A stretch of DNA of 64,000 nt from Prochlorococcus sp. AG-347-I06 (GTDB taxonomy: Bacteria > Cyanobacteriota > Cyanobacteriia > PCC-6307 > Cyanobiaceae): assembly GCA_003281605.1 (NCBI GenBank), contig QCBM01000001.1, positions 310,001-374,000 on the forward strand. Direction: 5' to 3'. Positions 26,270-35,128 of this stretch are shown piece by piece. The stretch's first letter is position 1. Each line of letters opens with the position of its first letter. Below the pieces are notes generated by a model. It saw nothing but the letters and a program-made list of their open reading frames with translations. It made no database searches and had not been told where the DNA came from. The position numbers and the translations under genes are program-made.

Positions 26270-26998
26270 TTAAATGTTATTCTTTATTGGATTGTTATCA
26301 GATCTCAATACACACTTGTCAACTTCCCAATTAAAGTTTTCCCATATATGGTCAGCTAATTTATAATTGCTTCCAGTAAAAACTCCTAACTTAACTTTTG
26401 TAGGTGAAGCCGAACAATACTGTCTGCTTCCAGCAGATGCAAGATATTGTTGATGGTATTGTTCCGCATAAAAATATGATTCAATCATTTTTATTTCCGT
26501 TTCAATTAAACCAAGATTTTTTTTGCTTAGTTCCGTTTGATATTGTTCCTTACTGGCTAATATAGTCTTAATATTATGTTCATTTTTGTAATATATTGCT
26601 GATCTATATTGAGGTCCCATATCATTGCCCTGCCTGTTTTTTTGAGTGGGGTCATGACATTCCCAAAACATTTTTAATAAATCACTTACATCTATTTCCC
26701 TTTTATCCCAAATAACTCTTACAACTTCTGAATGACCAGTTAAGCCGGAACATACTTCATAATAAGTTGGATTGTTTTTTTCACCTCCAGCATAACCTAC
26801 AGAAGTTGTGATAACTCCTGGAAGTTTCCAAAAACATTTTTCAGCTCCCCAGAAACAACCGCATCCAAAAATTATTTCATCTTCTTCTACATTAGGATTT
26901 TTTTTGATATCTGTTTTTAATACTCTATGTAATGAATAAGCATCATTAGTTAAATTTACCTCCTCATTATTCATAATGTTTTTTAGGAATTTAAGCAT
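26270..26998 (-). CDS. msrA: Peptide-methionine (S)-S-oxide reductase MsrA
   Basis: A 242-residue repair enzyme. Catalytic motif FGCGCFWGAEKCFW (about residues 43-56; the nucleophile is the Cys of GCFWG), YAGG and HTEVVRV-like SEVVRV. A YC pair near the C-terminal end (SRQYCSASP) may act as resolving cysteine. The N-terminal extension before the domain is about 40 residues; a second ATG at 26974 is an alternative start. Confidence 0.95.
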   Translation of the reverse strand: MLKFLKNIMNNEEVNLTNDAYSLHRVLKTDIKKNPNVEEDEIIFGCGCFWGAEKCFWKLPGVITTSVGYAGGEKNNPTYYEVCSGLTGHSEVVRVIWDKREIDVSDLLKMFWECHDPTQKNRQGNDMGPQYRSAIYYKNEHNIKTILASKEQYQTELSKKNLGLIETEIKMIESYFYAEQYHQQYLASAGSRQYCSASPTKVKLGVFTGSNYKLADHIWENFNWEVDKCVLRSDNNPIKNNI

Positions 26999-27033
26999 AA
27001 TTAAATAAATTATTATAGGTAAAAAAATTACTT

Positions 27034-28779
27034 TTAGCTCTCCACAATTTTAGTAGCTAGTTCTCTTTCCCAAAGTTGTTTATATAGCCCATTCACTTTT
27101 ACTAAATCTTTATGAGCACCTTCTTGTACTATTTCTCCTTTATCCATTACTAAGACTCTATCACAGGTGGCTGCAACAGAAAGTTGGTGACTAATCATTA
27201 TGATTGTTTTATTACTTCTATCACTCATTTCATCTATTATTCTTGCTGCTGTTTTATTATCTACGCTTGCTAATGCGTCATCAAGAACAACAATAGGAGA
27301 ATTAACAAGTAGTGCTCTTCCTAGTGCAGTTCTTTGCCTTTGTCCACCACTTAATGTAATACCTCTTTCACCAACAATAGTTTTAAATCTTTGAGGAAAA
27401 CTATTGATATCATCAATTAATCCAGCTTTTGTAGCGCTTTCTTTAACTAAATATTTTGAAGCTTTGGGTTCTCCAAAACTTAGGTTTTCTGAAATTGTAG
27501 AAGTAAATAAAAATGCTTCTTGAGGAACTATTGAAATATTTTTTCTAAGATCACTTAATTTTAAGGTTTTTACATCAATTTCATCTAGAAATAATTGATT
27601 ATCTGGAATTTCAATAGTCCGTCCTAGAGACTTTGCTAATGTTGTCTTGCCACAACCTACTGGGCCAACTATTGCAATAAGTTCTCCAGGATAAATTTTA
27701 AAATTGAGATTATTTAATGAATTAAATTTTGATCCTGGATACTTTATTGTTAAATTTTTTGCTTCTAAAAATCCTTTAACCTTTCTTTTTAGAAATTCAG
27801 TTTTTTCTCTATCTACAATATTTGGGTTGTTCTGAAAGATTTCTTCCACACGATCTAAACTTACTTGACCAAGTTGAAAAGTATTTAAGGTAAAACCTAA
27901 TAGGGCTGTTGGAAAGACAAGCCTTTCTACGTAGAGAATTAAGGCTACTAAACCACCTATCGAAATAAATCCACTCTCTAATTGAAAAGTTCCTAATGAT
28001 AATAAAATCAATAATGAAATTGAGGAAATCCCTTGTAACAAAGGGAATAGAGTACTCGCTGTTCTTGCAAGTTTTATAGCTGAATTTCGATAGTCATTAT
28101 TATATATTTTAAATTCTTTTTTCTCAGCATTCTCTTGGGCATAAATTTTAATTGCGCTTATGCCAGAGAGATCTTCTTGTATTAGATCACTAAGTTTTGA
28201 TAATGATTCTTGTTGTGCTTTTCTTTGCTTAACCATTCTTCCGCCAAATAGACTAACAATTCCAAGAATTAATGGAAATATCATTAAAGCTGATATTGTT
28301 AATGTTTTATTTATCGAAAACATTGAAGGGATAGTGAATGAATAAGCTAAGACAATGTTGCACAAGCTTAAAACTGTAAAACCTAAAAGCCTTCTTATGT
28401 TTTCAACATCGCTTGTGGCTCTACTGATAATGTCTCCACTACCTTTTTTTTGAATCCATTCTGGATCTTGAATAAGTAAATGGTCAAAAAGTTTTTGACG
28501 AAGATTTACTTCTACTTTTCTACCTATGCCGAAGACAATCTGTCTTGAAAATAATCTTATTAAACCCATACAAGTAGCTAAAAATATTAACCACAAAGAT
28601 TTAGATATAACAAAATCTGAAGAAAACCCATTTTGTAATTGGTCAATTATATTTTTTACTTCTAGGGGTATTACAACACTTAGTATATTTACTAACAAGA
28701 GAGCTAAAGCGCCGTATAAGAATTCTTTTTTGTAAGGTCTAAGGTATTTAGATATGACTTTTATCTTTAAATTTTTCAT
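27034..28779 (-). CDS. ABC-type multidrug/lipid exporter, MsbA-like half-transporter
   Basis: A 581-residue fusion of a six-helix membrane domain (about 1-310) and an ATPase domain. Walker A GPVGCGKTT, signature LSGGQRQRTALGRALL, Walker B IVVLDDALASVD (Asp in place of the catalytic Glu after Walker B). The Glu-to-Asp change is typical of one half of heterodimeric exporters, but only one gene is present here, so the partner, if any, is elsewhere. Substrate unknown. The start divergent from the 28860 gene leaves about 80 bases for two promoters. Confidence 0.9.
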   Translation of the reverse strand: MKNLKIKVISKYLRPYKKEFLYGALALLLVNILSVVIPLEVKNIIDQLQNGFSSDFVISKSLWLIFLATCMGLIRLFSRQIVFGIGRKVEVNLRQKLFDHLLIQDPEWIQKKGSGDIISRATSDVENIRRLLGFTVLSLCNIVLAYSFTIPSMFSINKTLTISALMIFPLILGIVSLFGGRMVKQRKAQQESLSKLSDLIQEDLSGISAIKIYAQENAEKKEFKIYNNDYRNSAIKLARTASTLFPLLQGISSISLLILLSLGTFQLESGFISIGGLVALILYVERLVFPTALLGFTLNTFQLGQVSLDRVEEIFQNNPNIVDREKTEFLKRKVKGFLEAKNLTIKYPGSKFNSLNNLNFKIYPGELIAIVGPVGCGKTTLAKSLGRTIEIPDNQLFLDEIDVKTLKLSDLRKNISIVPQEAFLFTSTISENLSFGEPKASKYLVKESATKAGLIDDINSFPQRFKTIVGERGITLSGGQRQRTALGRALLVNSPIVVLDDALASVDNKTAARIIDEMSDRSNKTIIMISHQLSVAATCDRVLVMDKGEIVQEGAHKDLVKVNGLYKQLWERELATKIVES

Positions 28780-28859
28780 TTTATTTTGCCGATATGATTA
28801 AGATAATGTTTCATTTTTGAATATGTGAGCTAATTTTATAAATGATTCAGTATTTATTT

Positions 28860-29156
28860 ATGGGTAACGAGCAAACTCATCCATTACATGAAACGGACAA
28901 GAATATTATAGATTCCCTTATCACTAAAAAAACACCAGAAGATCTTGACTTTATAAATTTGGCTAGATTAATAAATCGTTATACCAATTTCCCAGGAGAA
29001 ATTGAAATTAAAAGCGATATTGAAAAAATCTTAAATTTTTGGAAGATCACTAAAAATGACCTTTTTTCAAAAACAAAATATATCTGGTCAAAAAGCTTCA
29101 GGCCTTCTAATACAAATAAAGATTTAGTTGGCTCAGGTTTTGATACCTCAAATTGA
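28860..29156 (+). CDS. DUF3288 protein
   Basis: 98 residues from the ATG at 28860 (MGNEQTHPLHETD). An in-frame ATG at 28842 adds six residues. The HPL..TDKNIIDSLI start and the LARLINRYTNFPG segment fit the cyanobacterial DUF3288 family. No function is established. Followed 32 bases later by trpD on the same strand. Confidence 0.75.
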   Translation: MGNEQTHPLHETDKNIIDSLITKKTPEDLDFINLARLINRYTNFPGEIEIKSDIEKILNFWKITKNDLFSKTKYIWSKSFRPSNTNKDLVGSGFDTSN

Positions 29157-29188
29157 ATTTTTCTACAAAATTTTTCTTCAATAAATAA

Positions 29189-30223
29189 ATGTCTTCTGAT
29201 CTATCAAACGCTGAAATCCTAAATAATTTGTTGGAGGGGAGTGACCTTGATGAATTAACTGCTCGATCTTTAATGCAAAGATGGCTTAATGATGATATTT
29301 CAGATGTTGAAACAGGAGCTTTTTTGAGTGCTTTGAGGGCTAAGAGCACTACGGGTGTAGAACTAAGTTCTATGGCTGAGGAACTTTTAAATGTATGCGA
29401 ATTGCCAGTAGCAAGACCAAATTTGTATTTGGTAGATACTTGTGGAACTGGAGGAGATGGAGCTAATACATTTAATATATCAACTGCAGTAGCATTTGTA
29501 GCCGCATCTTGTGGGGTAAAAATTGCAAAACATGGAAATAAAAGTGCTAGTGGGAAAGTTGGCTCTGCTGATGTTTTGTTAAATCTTGGTTTGAATTTAA
29601 ATTGTTCATCAGAAAAAGTAATAAATGCCGTAAGTGAGATTGGAATAACTTTTTTGTTCGCACCTGTTTGGCATAAATCTTTAATAAAACTTGCTCCATT
29701 AAGAAAGACCCTCGGAATAAGGACAGTATTTAACCAACTAGGACCATTGGTAAATCCCTTAAGGCCTAATGCGCAAGTTTTGGGTGTTGCTTCTGAGGAT
29801 CTTTTAAAACCCATGGGAAGCGCCCTTTTAAATATGGGTATGAATAGAGCAATAGTCGTTCACGGTTCTGGCGGCCTTGATGAAGCTTCGCTTCAAGGAA
29901 AAAATAAATTAGTATTTATTGAAAATGGTGAATTACGTTTTTCAGAAATAAATATTTCAGATTTTAACCATGAAAATGTTGCTAACGAAAAGCTTGTGGT
30001 TTCCGATCTTGACTCTAACAAGGAAATATTAAAGTCTGTTTTAAATGGTTCTGGACAAAAATCTCATATTGATGTTGTTGCATTGAATGTTTCTTTAGTG
30101 CTGTGGGCAGCAGGAATTGAGGATAACTTAAATGAAGGATTTAATAAAGCTTTATTTTCGATTAATCAAGGAGATCCATGGAAAAAGTTTTTACACTTAA
30201 AAAATTATTTATCAGCAAATTAA
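29189..30223 (+). CDS. trpD: Anthranilate phosphoribosyltransferase TrpD
   Basis: A 344-residue tryptophan-pathway enzyme joining anthranilate and PRPP. The PRPP/phosphate-binding [17 protein letters not shown] (about residues 84-100) and [17 protein letters not shown] are intact. Followed 14 bases later by carA, so the two biosynthetic genes may share a transcript although their pathways differ. Confidence 0.98.
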   Translation: MSSDLSNAEILNNLLEGSDLDELTARSLMQRWLNDDISDVETGAFLSALRAKSTTGVELSSMAEELLNVCELPVARPNLYLVDTCGTGGDGANTFNISTAVAFVAASCGVKIAKHGNKSASGKVGSADVLLNLGLNLNCSSEKVINAVSEIGITFLFAPVWHKSLIKLAPLRKTLGIRTVFNQLGPLVNPLRPNAQVLGVASEDLLKPMGSALLNMGMNRAIVVHGSGGLDEASLQGKNKLVFIENGELRFSEINISDFNHENVANEKLVVSDLDSNKEILKSVLNGSGQKSHIDVVALNVSLVLWAAGIEDNLNEGFNKALFSINQGDPWKKFLHLKNYLSAN

Positions 30224-30237
30224 TTAAATTCATATAG

Positions 30238-31377
30238 ATGATTAATCCATATAAGAAAAACGCAAAATTAGTTTTAAGTAATGGAATTATTTTCCCTGGA
30301 TTTTATTTTGGTGCTTATGGTACTGCTTTTGGTGAAATAGTCTTTAATACTGGAATGACGGGGTATCAAGAAGTTATTACCGATCCAAGTTATTACGGAC
30401 AGATATTGACATTTACTTATCCAGAGATTGGGAATACTGGTATTAATTTTGAAGATTCCGAATCTAATACTAATGTTAAAGGGATAATTGTAAGAAATTT
30501 TTCATCTAATAACAACAATTGGAGATCCAAAAAGAATTTCAATCAATGGTTAGTTGAAAAGAATATAATTGGTCTCCATGGAATTGATACGAGAGCTCTT
30601 GTTAAAATTTTAAGATCTAATGGCTCTATGAATGGAGTTATTACCTCTGAAGATAAAACATTAGAGAGTTGTTTGAAGATAATTCATGATACGCCAAAGA
30701 TGGAGGGATTAAATTTATCAAACATTGTTTCAACAAAGCAAAAATATTTATGGAAAACTCATACACAAACAAATTTTGATTTAAGAATTAGAAATACTGA
30801 ATCTTCTAAAAAATTAAAAATTGTAGCTATTGATTTTGGAATTAAAAATTCAATTCTAAATAGACTCGTATCCCATGGTTGTGAAATTTTGGTTTTACCT
30901 TCTCGGTCCTCTCTAAAAGATGTTCTATCTAACAAGCCTGATGGTATTTTTTTCTCAAATGGTCCAGGCGATCCTTCTTCTGTTTCTGAAGGTATAGACT
31001 TAGCAAAATCACTTATTGAATATGGTGAAATACCTATGTTTGGTATTTGCCTGGGTCACCAAATATTTGGATTAGCATTAGGAGGTTCAACTTATAAATT
31101 ACCTTTCGGACATCGTGGCTTAAATCATCCTTGTGGTGAAAATAATAAAATTGAGATTACTAGTCAGAATCATGGTTTTGCTATAGATCCTAATTCTCTC
31201 TCAAAGGAAATAGTAAGAATAACCCATTACAACCTTAACGATAATACTGTGGCTGGACTAGAAGTTAAAAATAAGCCAATTTTTAGTGTGCAATATCATC
31301 CAGAGGCTGGCCCTGGTCCACATGATTCAGATTATTTATTTAAAAAATTTGTTTCTCTAATGTTAGAAAGATGTTGA
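30238..31377 (+). CDS. carA: Carbamoyl-phosphate synthase small subunit CarA
   Basis: A 379-residue glutamine amidotransferase subunit supplying ammonia for carbamoyl phosphate (arginine and pyrimidines). N-terminal CPSase domain with FNTGMTGYQEVITDPSY; the class I glutaminase triad comes from GICLGHQ (Cys), QYHPEAGPGPHDSDYL (His, Glu). The large subunit CarB is not in this window. Confidence 0.98.
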   Translation: MINPYKKNAKLVLSNGIIFPGFYFGAYGTAFGEIVFNTGMTGYQEVITDPSYYGQILTFTYPEIGNTGINFEDSESNTNVKGIIVRNFSSNNNNWRSKKNFNQWLVEKNIIGLHGIDTRALVKILRSNGSMNGVITSEDKTLESCLKIIHDTPKMEGLNLSNIVSTKQKYLWKTHTQTNFDLRIRNTESSKKLKIVAIDFGIKNSILNRLVSHGCEILVLPSRSSLKDVLSNKPDGIFFSNGPGDPSSVSEGIDLAKSLIEYGEIPMFGICLGHQIFGLALGGSTYKLPFGHRGLNHPCGENNKIEITSQNHGFAIDPNSLSKEIVRITHYNLNDNTVAGLEVKNKPIFSVQYHPEAGPGPHDSDYLFKKFVSLMLERC

Positions 31378-31427
31378 CATATTGTTTTCTTTTGATTTGA
31401 TAATTACATTTGATACATTAATTTATT

Positions 31428-31433
31428 GGAGGG
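31428..31433 (+). promoter_or_regulatory. Strong Shine-Dalgarno sequence that fixes a non-AUG start
   Basis: GGAGGG stands 5 bases before an ATC codon (31439) and 8 bases before an ATA codon (31442), the only possible initiators of the STAS-domain frame. Such strong sites are rare in this window, where many starts have weak or no ribosome-binding sequence. Confidence 0.7.
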
Positions 31434-31441
31434 ATTAAATC

Positions 31442-31804
31442 ATAGAAGATTTCCAGAAGTTAACGGTTTCTTTAAGAGGAAACCTTGATGTTAAGACAAA
31501 CGTTATTGTCTTTACTTTTAAAGGACAACTTGATGCTTTCTCAGAAAAACAATTTAAGACTTTTGTTACTAATAACTTAAAAAATGAGCTTCCATTTGTT
31601 ATCGATCTTACAAAAATAGATTTTTTAGATTCCTCTGGTCTTGGAGCTCTTGTTCAGACTGCTAAAGAATGCAAAAAATCGAAACTCGGTTTCTCTGTCG
31701 TTGGCAATTCGAGAGTGGCCCAAACAATTAAACTTGTCCGTTTAGGGGATTTTCTTAACTTGAAGTCAAGCCTTGAAGATGCATTAAATTATTTAAAAAA
31801 TTGA
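31442..31804 (+). CDS. STAS-domain anti-sigma-factor antagonist with AUA (or AUC) start
   Basis: A 120-residue SpoIIAA/RsbV-type protein. The frame is open from 31439 (ATC, ATA, GAA, GAT) after an in-frame TAA at 31436, and contains no ATG, GTG or TTG before the conserved domain, so an AUA start (31442) or AUC start (31439) is the simplest reading. The core is clear: TFKGQLDAFSEKQF (25-38) and IDFLDSSGLGALVQ (59-72), with phosphorylatable Ser64/Ser65 after D63. Its stop overlaps the TTG start of mrnC. A sequencing error at the start is the alternative. It may be regulated by a kinase like the RsbW-type protein at 55765. Confidence 0.82.
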   Translation: MEDFQKLTVSLRGNLDVKTNVIVFTFKGQLDAFSEKQFKTFVTNNLKNELPFVIDLTKIDFLDSSGLGALVQTAKECKKSKLGFSVVGNSRVAQTIKLVRLGDFLNLKSSLEDALNYLKN

Positions 31805-32199
31805 ATTATTGGATTCAAAATTTGGTTCCATATGGATCTCCCGAGGATATAGGTGTTATTCAACTTGCTTGGCTTGGAGATTCGGTATGGGAACTTCACC
31901 AAAGACTAAGACATGTTCATTTCCCTTTAAAATCTAAAGATCTACATTTATCTGTGGTAAACGAAGTCAAAGCAAAATCTCAATCAAAATCATTAAGTCA
32001 AATTGAACATTTATTAAATTCAAGTGAAAAAGATTTAATTAGGCGTGCTAGAAATAAAACTAAAAGATATCCAAAGTCTTCTGAACCTTCCATATATTCC
32101 AGAGCAACTGGTTTTGAAACTCTTATTGGCTGGCTATTTTTGAAAGATCCTCAAAGATTATCAAAACTTTTCGAATATTTAGAATTAAAAATGAATTAA
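31801..32199 (+). CDS. mrnC: Mini-ribonuclease III, MrnC
   Basis: A 132-residue RNase III-type catalytic domain without a dsRNA-binding domain; it matures 23S rRNA in bacteria that have it. The motif LAWLGDSVWELHQRL (about residues 22-36) has the catalytic Asp; the second acidic region is RATGFETLIGWLF. TTG start overlapping the STAS stop (TTGA), a translational-coupling arrangement. It precedes the rRNA methylase gene by 4 bases, making an rRNA-processing pair. Confidence 0.9.
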   Translation: MNYWIQNLVPYGSPEDIGVIQLAWLGDSVWELHQRLRHVHFPLKSKDLHLSVVNEVKAKSQSKSLSQIEHLLNSSEKDLIRRARNKTKRYPKSSEPSIYSRATGFETLIGWLFLKDPQRLSKLFEYLELKMN

Positions 32200-32203
32200 A
32201 CCT

Positions 32204-33205
32204 ATGAAAAATTTCTCCAAAAAAAATTTTACTGGAAAAAATAATAAAGACCACAAAAAAAATTCAAATTTTGGTTATAACAAAAAGAATGAAAATCGTT
32301 TAGAAAAAACAGAACAATTTTTGAACAATTATTCAAAAAACAAAAATGTTGAAAATTTAAATAAAAAAGATAAAAAAACTTTTTCATCTTTAAACAGAAA
32401 GCCAAGATTTAAATCTAATAGTAAATTTTCTAATAAAAATCTTGATAATAATCAAGATTTTATTGCTAAGAAAAATTTTGATGATTGGATATGGGGTAAA
32501 CATTCCGTTTACGAAGCTCTTAGTAGTGATAGAGCGATTAATAGGATTTGGTGTACTTCGGAGATCTTTTCTTCAGATAAATTCTATATTTTGCTTAAGG
32601 ACCTTAAAGCCAAAGGAGTCTTAATTGAAGAAGTTTCTTGGAATAGGCTTTCGCAATTAACTTATGGTGCTTCACATCAAGGTGTTGCATTGCAGTTAGC
32701 ATGTTCTAAAACAATATCCCTAGAACAATTAATCGATTTTTCTAAACACAACTGTACAAATCCTATAATACTTGCTTTAGATGGTATTACTGATCCACAT
32801 AACGTTGGAGCGATTATAAGATCAGCGGAAGCATTTGATTGCAAGGGCATCATCATTCCTCAGAGAAGATCTGCTGGATTGACCGGAACAGTCGCCAAGG
32901 TTGCAGCGGGAGCTTTAGAACATTTGCAAGTAAGTAGAGTTGTAAACTTAAATAGAGCGCTTGAGGATCTTAAGAAAAATGGTTTTCTTGTTATTGGCTT
33001 GTCTGGAGATGGTCAATTATCAATATCAAATTTTTTAGAAAAAGCCCCCTTAGTCGTTATAGTCGGCTCTGAAGATAAGGGTATTTCTCTGCTTACTCAA
33101 AAAAAATGTGATTTTCTATTAAGCATTCCTCTTAAAGGTAAGACTTCAAGTTTAAATGCTTCTGTGGCGGCCGCCATATCCCTCTTTCACTTGACAGGTA
33201 AATAA
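32204..33205 (+). CDS. rlmB: SpoU/TrmH-family 2'-O-ribose rRNA methyltransferase (RlmB-like)
   Basis: A 333-residue protein. Residues 1-85 are a lysine/asparagine-rich, probably disordered tail. Then comes the substrate-binding domain (WIWGKHSVYEAL, about 91-102) and the SPOUT knot: LDGITDPHNVGAIIRSAEAF, then VVGSEDKGIS-like and SIPLKGKTSSLNASVAAAI. The domain closely fits RlmB, which methylates G2251 in 23S rRNA, but TrmH-type alternatives exist. The basic tail is common in cyanobacterial members and may bind RNA. Confidence 0.88.
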   Translation: MKNFSKKNFTGKNNKDHKKNSNFGYNKKNENRLEKTEQFLNNYSKNKNVENLNKKDKKTFSSLNRKPRFKSNSKFSNKNLDNNQDFIAKKNFDDWIWGKHSVYEALSSDRAINRIWCTSEIFSSDKFYILLKDLKAKGVLIEEVSWNRLSQLTYGASHQGVALQLACSKTISLEQLIDFSKHNCTNPIILALDGITDPHNVGAIIRSAEAFDCKGIIIPQRRSAGLTGTVAKVAAGALEHLQVSRVVNLNRALEDLKKNGFLVIGLSGDGQLSISNFLEKAPLVVIVGSEDKGISLLTQKKCDFLLSIPLKGKTSSLNASVAAAISLFHLTGK

Positions 33206-33349
33206 TTTATTTGTTACTGATCACTTTTTAAAGACCTCTAAAATGTTGTTGTTTCAATATATTTATGTGATTAATAAAAAAATCTTGAATTTTCACTAAA
33301 AAATTGTATAGAATTTAACAAGAATTGATGGTCATATAGACCAAAAAAA

Positions 33350-33565
33350 TTGATTAGAAATTTTGGAAACAAACTTGGATTAGCCTGGTGGGCTAAAATC
33401 GAGACAGATGAACCTAGTGCTACTTACTGGTTCGGTCCATTTATAACTAAACGCAGCTTAAATGAAAATATGCCTTCTTTTATTAAAGATCTCTCTGATG
33501 AAGGGGCTAAGAATATTAAACATAGTTTGGTACGTTGCAAAAAAGATGAACCACTAACAGCTTGA
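33350..33565 (+). CDS. DUF1816 protein, TTG start
   Basis: A 71-residue protein: LAWWAKIETDEPSATYWFGPF (11-31) followed by a helical half and RCKKDEP. This is the cyanobacterial DUF1816 family, which includes CpcD-linker-like sequences, but function is unknown. The start is a TTG with no ATG alternative; a short TGGTC/GACCA hairpin (33329-33343) is just upstream. Confidence 0.75.
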   Translation: MIRNFGNKLGLAWWAKIETDEPSATYWFGPFITKRSLNENMPSFIKDLSDEGAKNIKHSLVRCKKDEPLTA

Positions 33566-33595
33566 TAACTTTAATTTTAAGAAATAATTTAAGAA

Positions 33596-35044
33596 ATGAA
33601 TTTTAATTCTTTCAGAAAGGAAATCTTTAGCAATAATGCTTCCGTCAAGGAACTAGTTAATGATATTTTTGCCAAAATCGATCAAAAAGATCCTGAAATT
33701 AATTCATATATTTGTACTACAAAAGATAGTGCTATATCGCAGGCTGAGAATATAGACAAATTAATTCAAAATAATGAAGACCTCCCCCCGCTTGCTGGGA
33801 TACCAATTGCTGTTAAGGATAATATTTGCACTAAAGGTGTTGCAACCACATGTGCAAGTAAAATGCTCAAAAATTTTGTTGCACCTTATGAAGCTACAGC
33901 TTCAAGTAAATTATGGTCTTCAGGGGGAATTTGTTTAGGAAAAACAAATTTAGATGAATTTGCAATGGGTAGTTCAACCGAAACTTCTCTATTTGGTGTT
34001 ACTTCAAATCCTTGGGATATTAATAGAGTGCCAGGGGGAAGTTCTGGCGGTAGTGCTGCTTCAGTTGCTGCTGGATTTTGTGCAGCTGCGATAGGCTCTG
34101 ACACAGGAGGATCAATAAGACAGCCAGCATCTTTTTGTGGGGTTGTAGGTCTTAAACCTACTTATGGCAGAGTTAGTAGATGGGGACTAGTAGCATTTGC
34201 TAGCTCTCTTGATCAAATTGGCCCAATTACAAATACGGTTTCAGATGCTGCTGAAATACTTTATTCGATATCTGGTAAAGACCCCTTTGACTCAACATGT
34301 CTTGATAAACCAGTGCCAAATTATTTGGCTGATTTAAATAAATCCATAAAAGGTTTAAAAATTGGAATCATTAAAGAATGTTTTGAACACCCAGGCCTTA
34401 ATTCAGAAGTTAAGGAATCTGTTCTTTCTGGAGTTGATAGATTCAAAACTTTAGGAGCTGAAATTATCGAAGTTGAATGTCCAAGATTTAACGACGGAAT
34501 TGCAACATATTATGTCATCGCACCATCTGAAGCCTCTGCAAATCTAGCTAGATACGATGGAGTCAAATATGGCTACAGATCGAATGATGGTTTAAATCTT
34601 ATAGATATGACATCTAAAAGTAGAGCTGAAGGATTCGGAGATGAAGTGCAAAGAAGAATTTTGATAGGGACTTATGCTTTATCAGCTGGATACACAGATG
34701 CCTATTATAAAAAGGCACAGAAAGTTAGGACACTTATAAGAAAAGATTTTGATAATGCTTTTAAGAAAGTAGATCTTTTATTAACCCCAACTTGTCCAAC
34801 TACCGCGTTTTTGAAGGGTGATTTCGTCAATGATCCACTTTCAATGTATTTGTCTGATTTATTAACTGTTCCCGTTAATTTAGCCGGACTCCCTGCAATA
34901 AGTATTCCTTGTGGTTTTGATACTAAAGGATTACCTATAGGAATGCAATTGATAGGAAATGTATTAGAAGAAGATAGAATATTGAATGCCGCAAATATAT
35001 TTGAAATTGATGCTCAGGTAATAAATAATAGAGCTTTATTCTAA
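33596..35044 (+). CDS. gatA: Glutamyl-tRNA(Gln)/aspartyl-tRNA(Asn) amidotransferase subunit A
   Basis: A 482-residue amidase-signature enzyme. The Ser-cisSer-Lys triad is visible: Lys in VAVKDNI-like ([11 protein letters not shown]), the Ser pair in [14 protein letters not shown] and [12 protein letters not shown]. It releases ammonia from glutamine to convert mischarged Glu-tRNA(Gln). GatB and GatC are not in this window. Confidence 0.98.
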   Translation: MNFNSFRKEIFSNNASVKELVNDIFAKIDQKDPEINSYICTTKDSAISQAENIDKLIQNNEDLPPLAGIPIAVKDNICTKGVATTCASKMLKNFVAPYEATASSKLWSSGGICLGKTNLDEFAMGSSTETSLFGVTSNPWDINRVPGGSSGGSAASVAAGFCAAAIGSDTGGSIRQPASFCGVVGLKPTYGRVSRWGLVAFASSLDQIGPITNTVSDAAEILYSISGKDPFDSTCLDKPVPNYLADLNKSIKGLKIGIIKECFEHPGLNSEVKESVLSGVDRFKTLGAEIIEVECPRFNDGIATYYVIAPSEASANLARYDGVKYGYRSNDGLNLIDMTSKSRAEGFGDEVQRRILIGTYALSAGYTDAYYKKAQKVRTLIRKDFDNAFKKVDLLLTPTCPTTAFLKGDFVNDPLSMYLSDLLTVPVNLAGLPAISIPCGFDTKGLPIGMQLIGNVLEEDRILNAANIFEIDAQVINNRALF

Positions 35045-35128
35045 ATTTGTATTAATAATTAATTTGTAATCACAAAGTATAGATCTTTTAGAAATTTTCT
35101 CTATCTTATATATATAAATTATTTGAAT

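Noticed and set aside
29107-29814. 235-codon frame antisense to trpD
   Set aside because: Long only because trpD's codon use leaves the opposite strand open; composition is not protein-like and trpD is certain.
33329-33343. TGGTC-ATATA-GACCA hairpin before the DUF1816 gene
   Set aside because: Only a 5-bp stem; too weak for a terminator and not distinguishable from chance.
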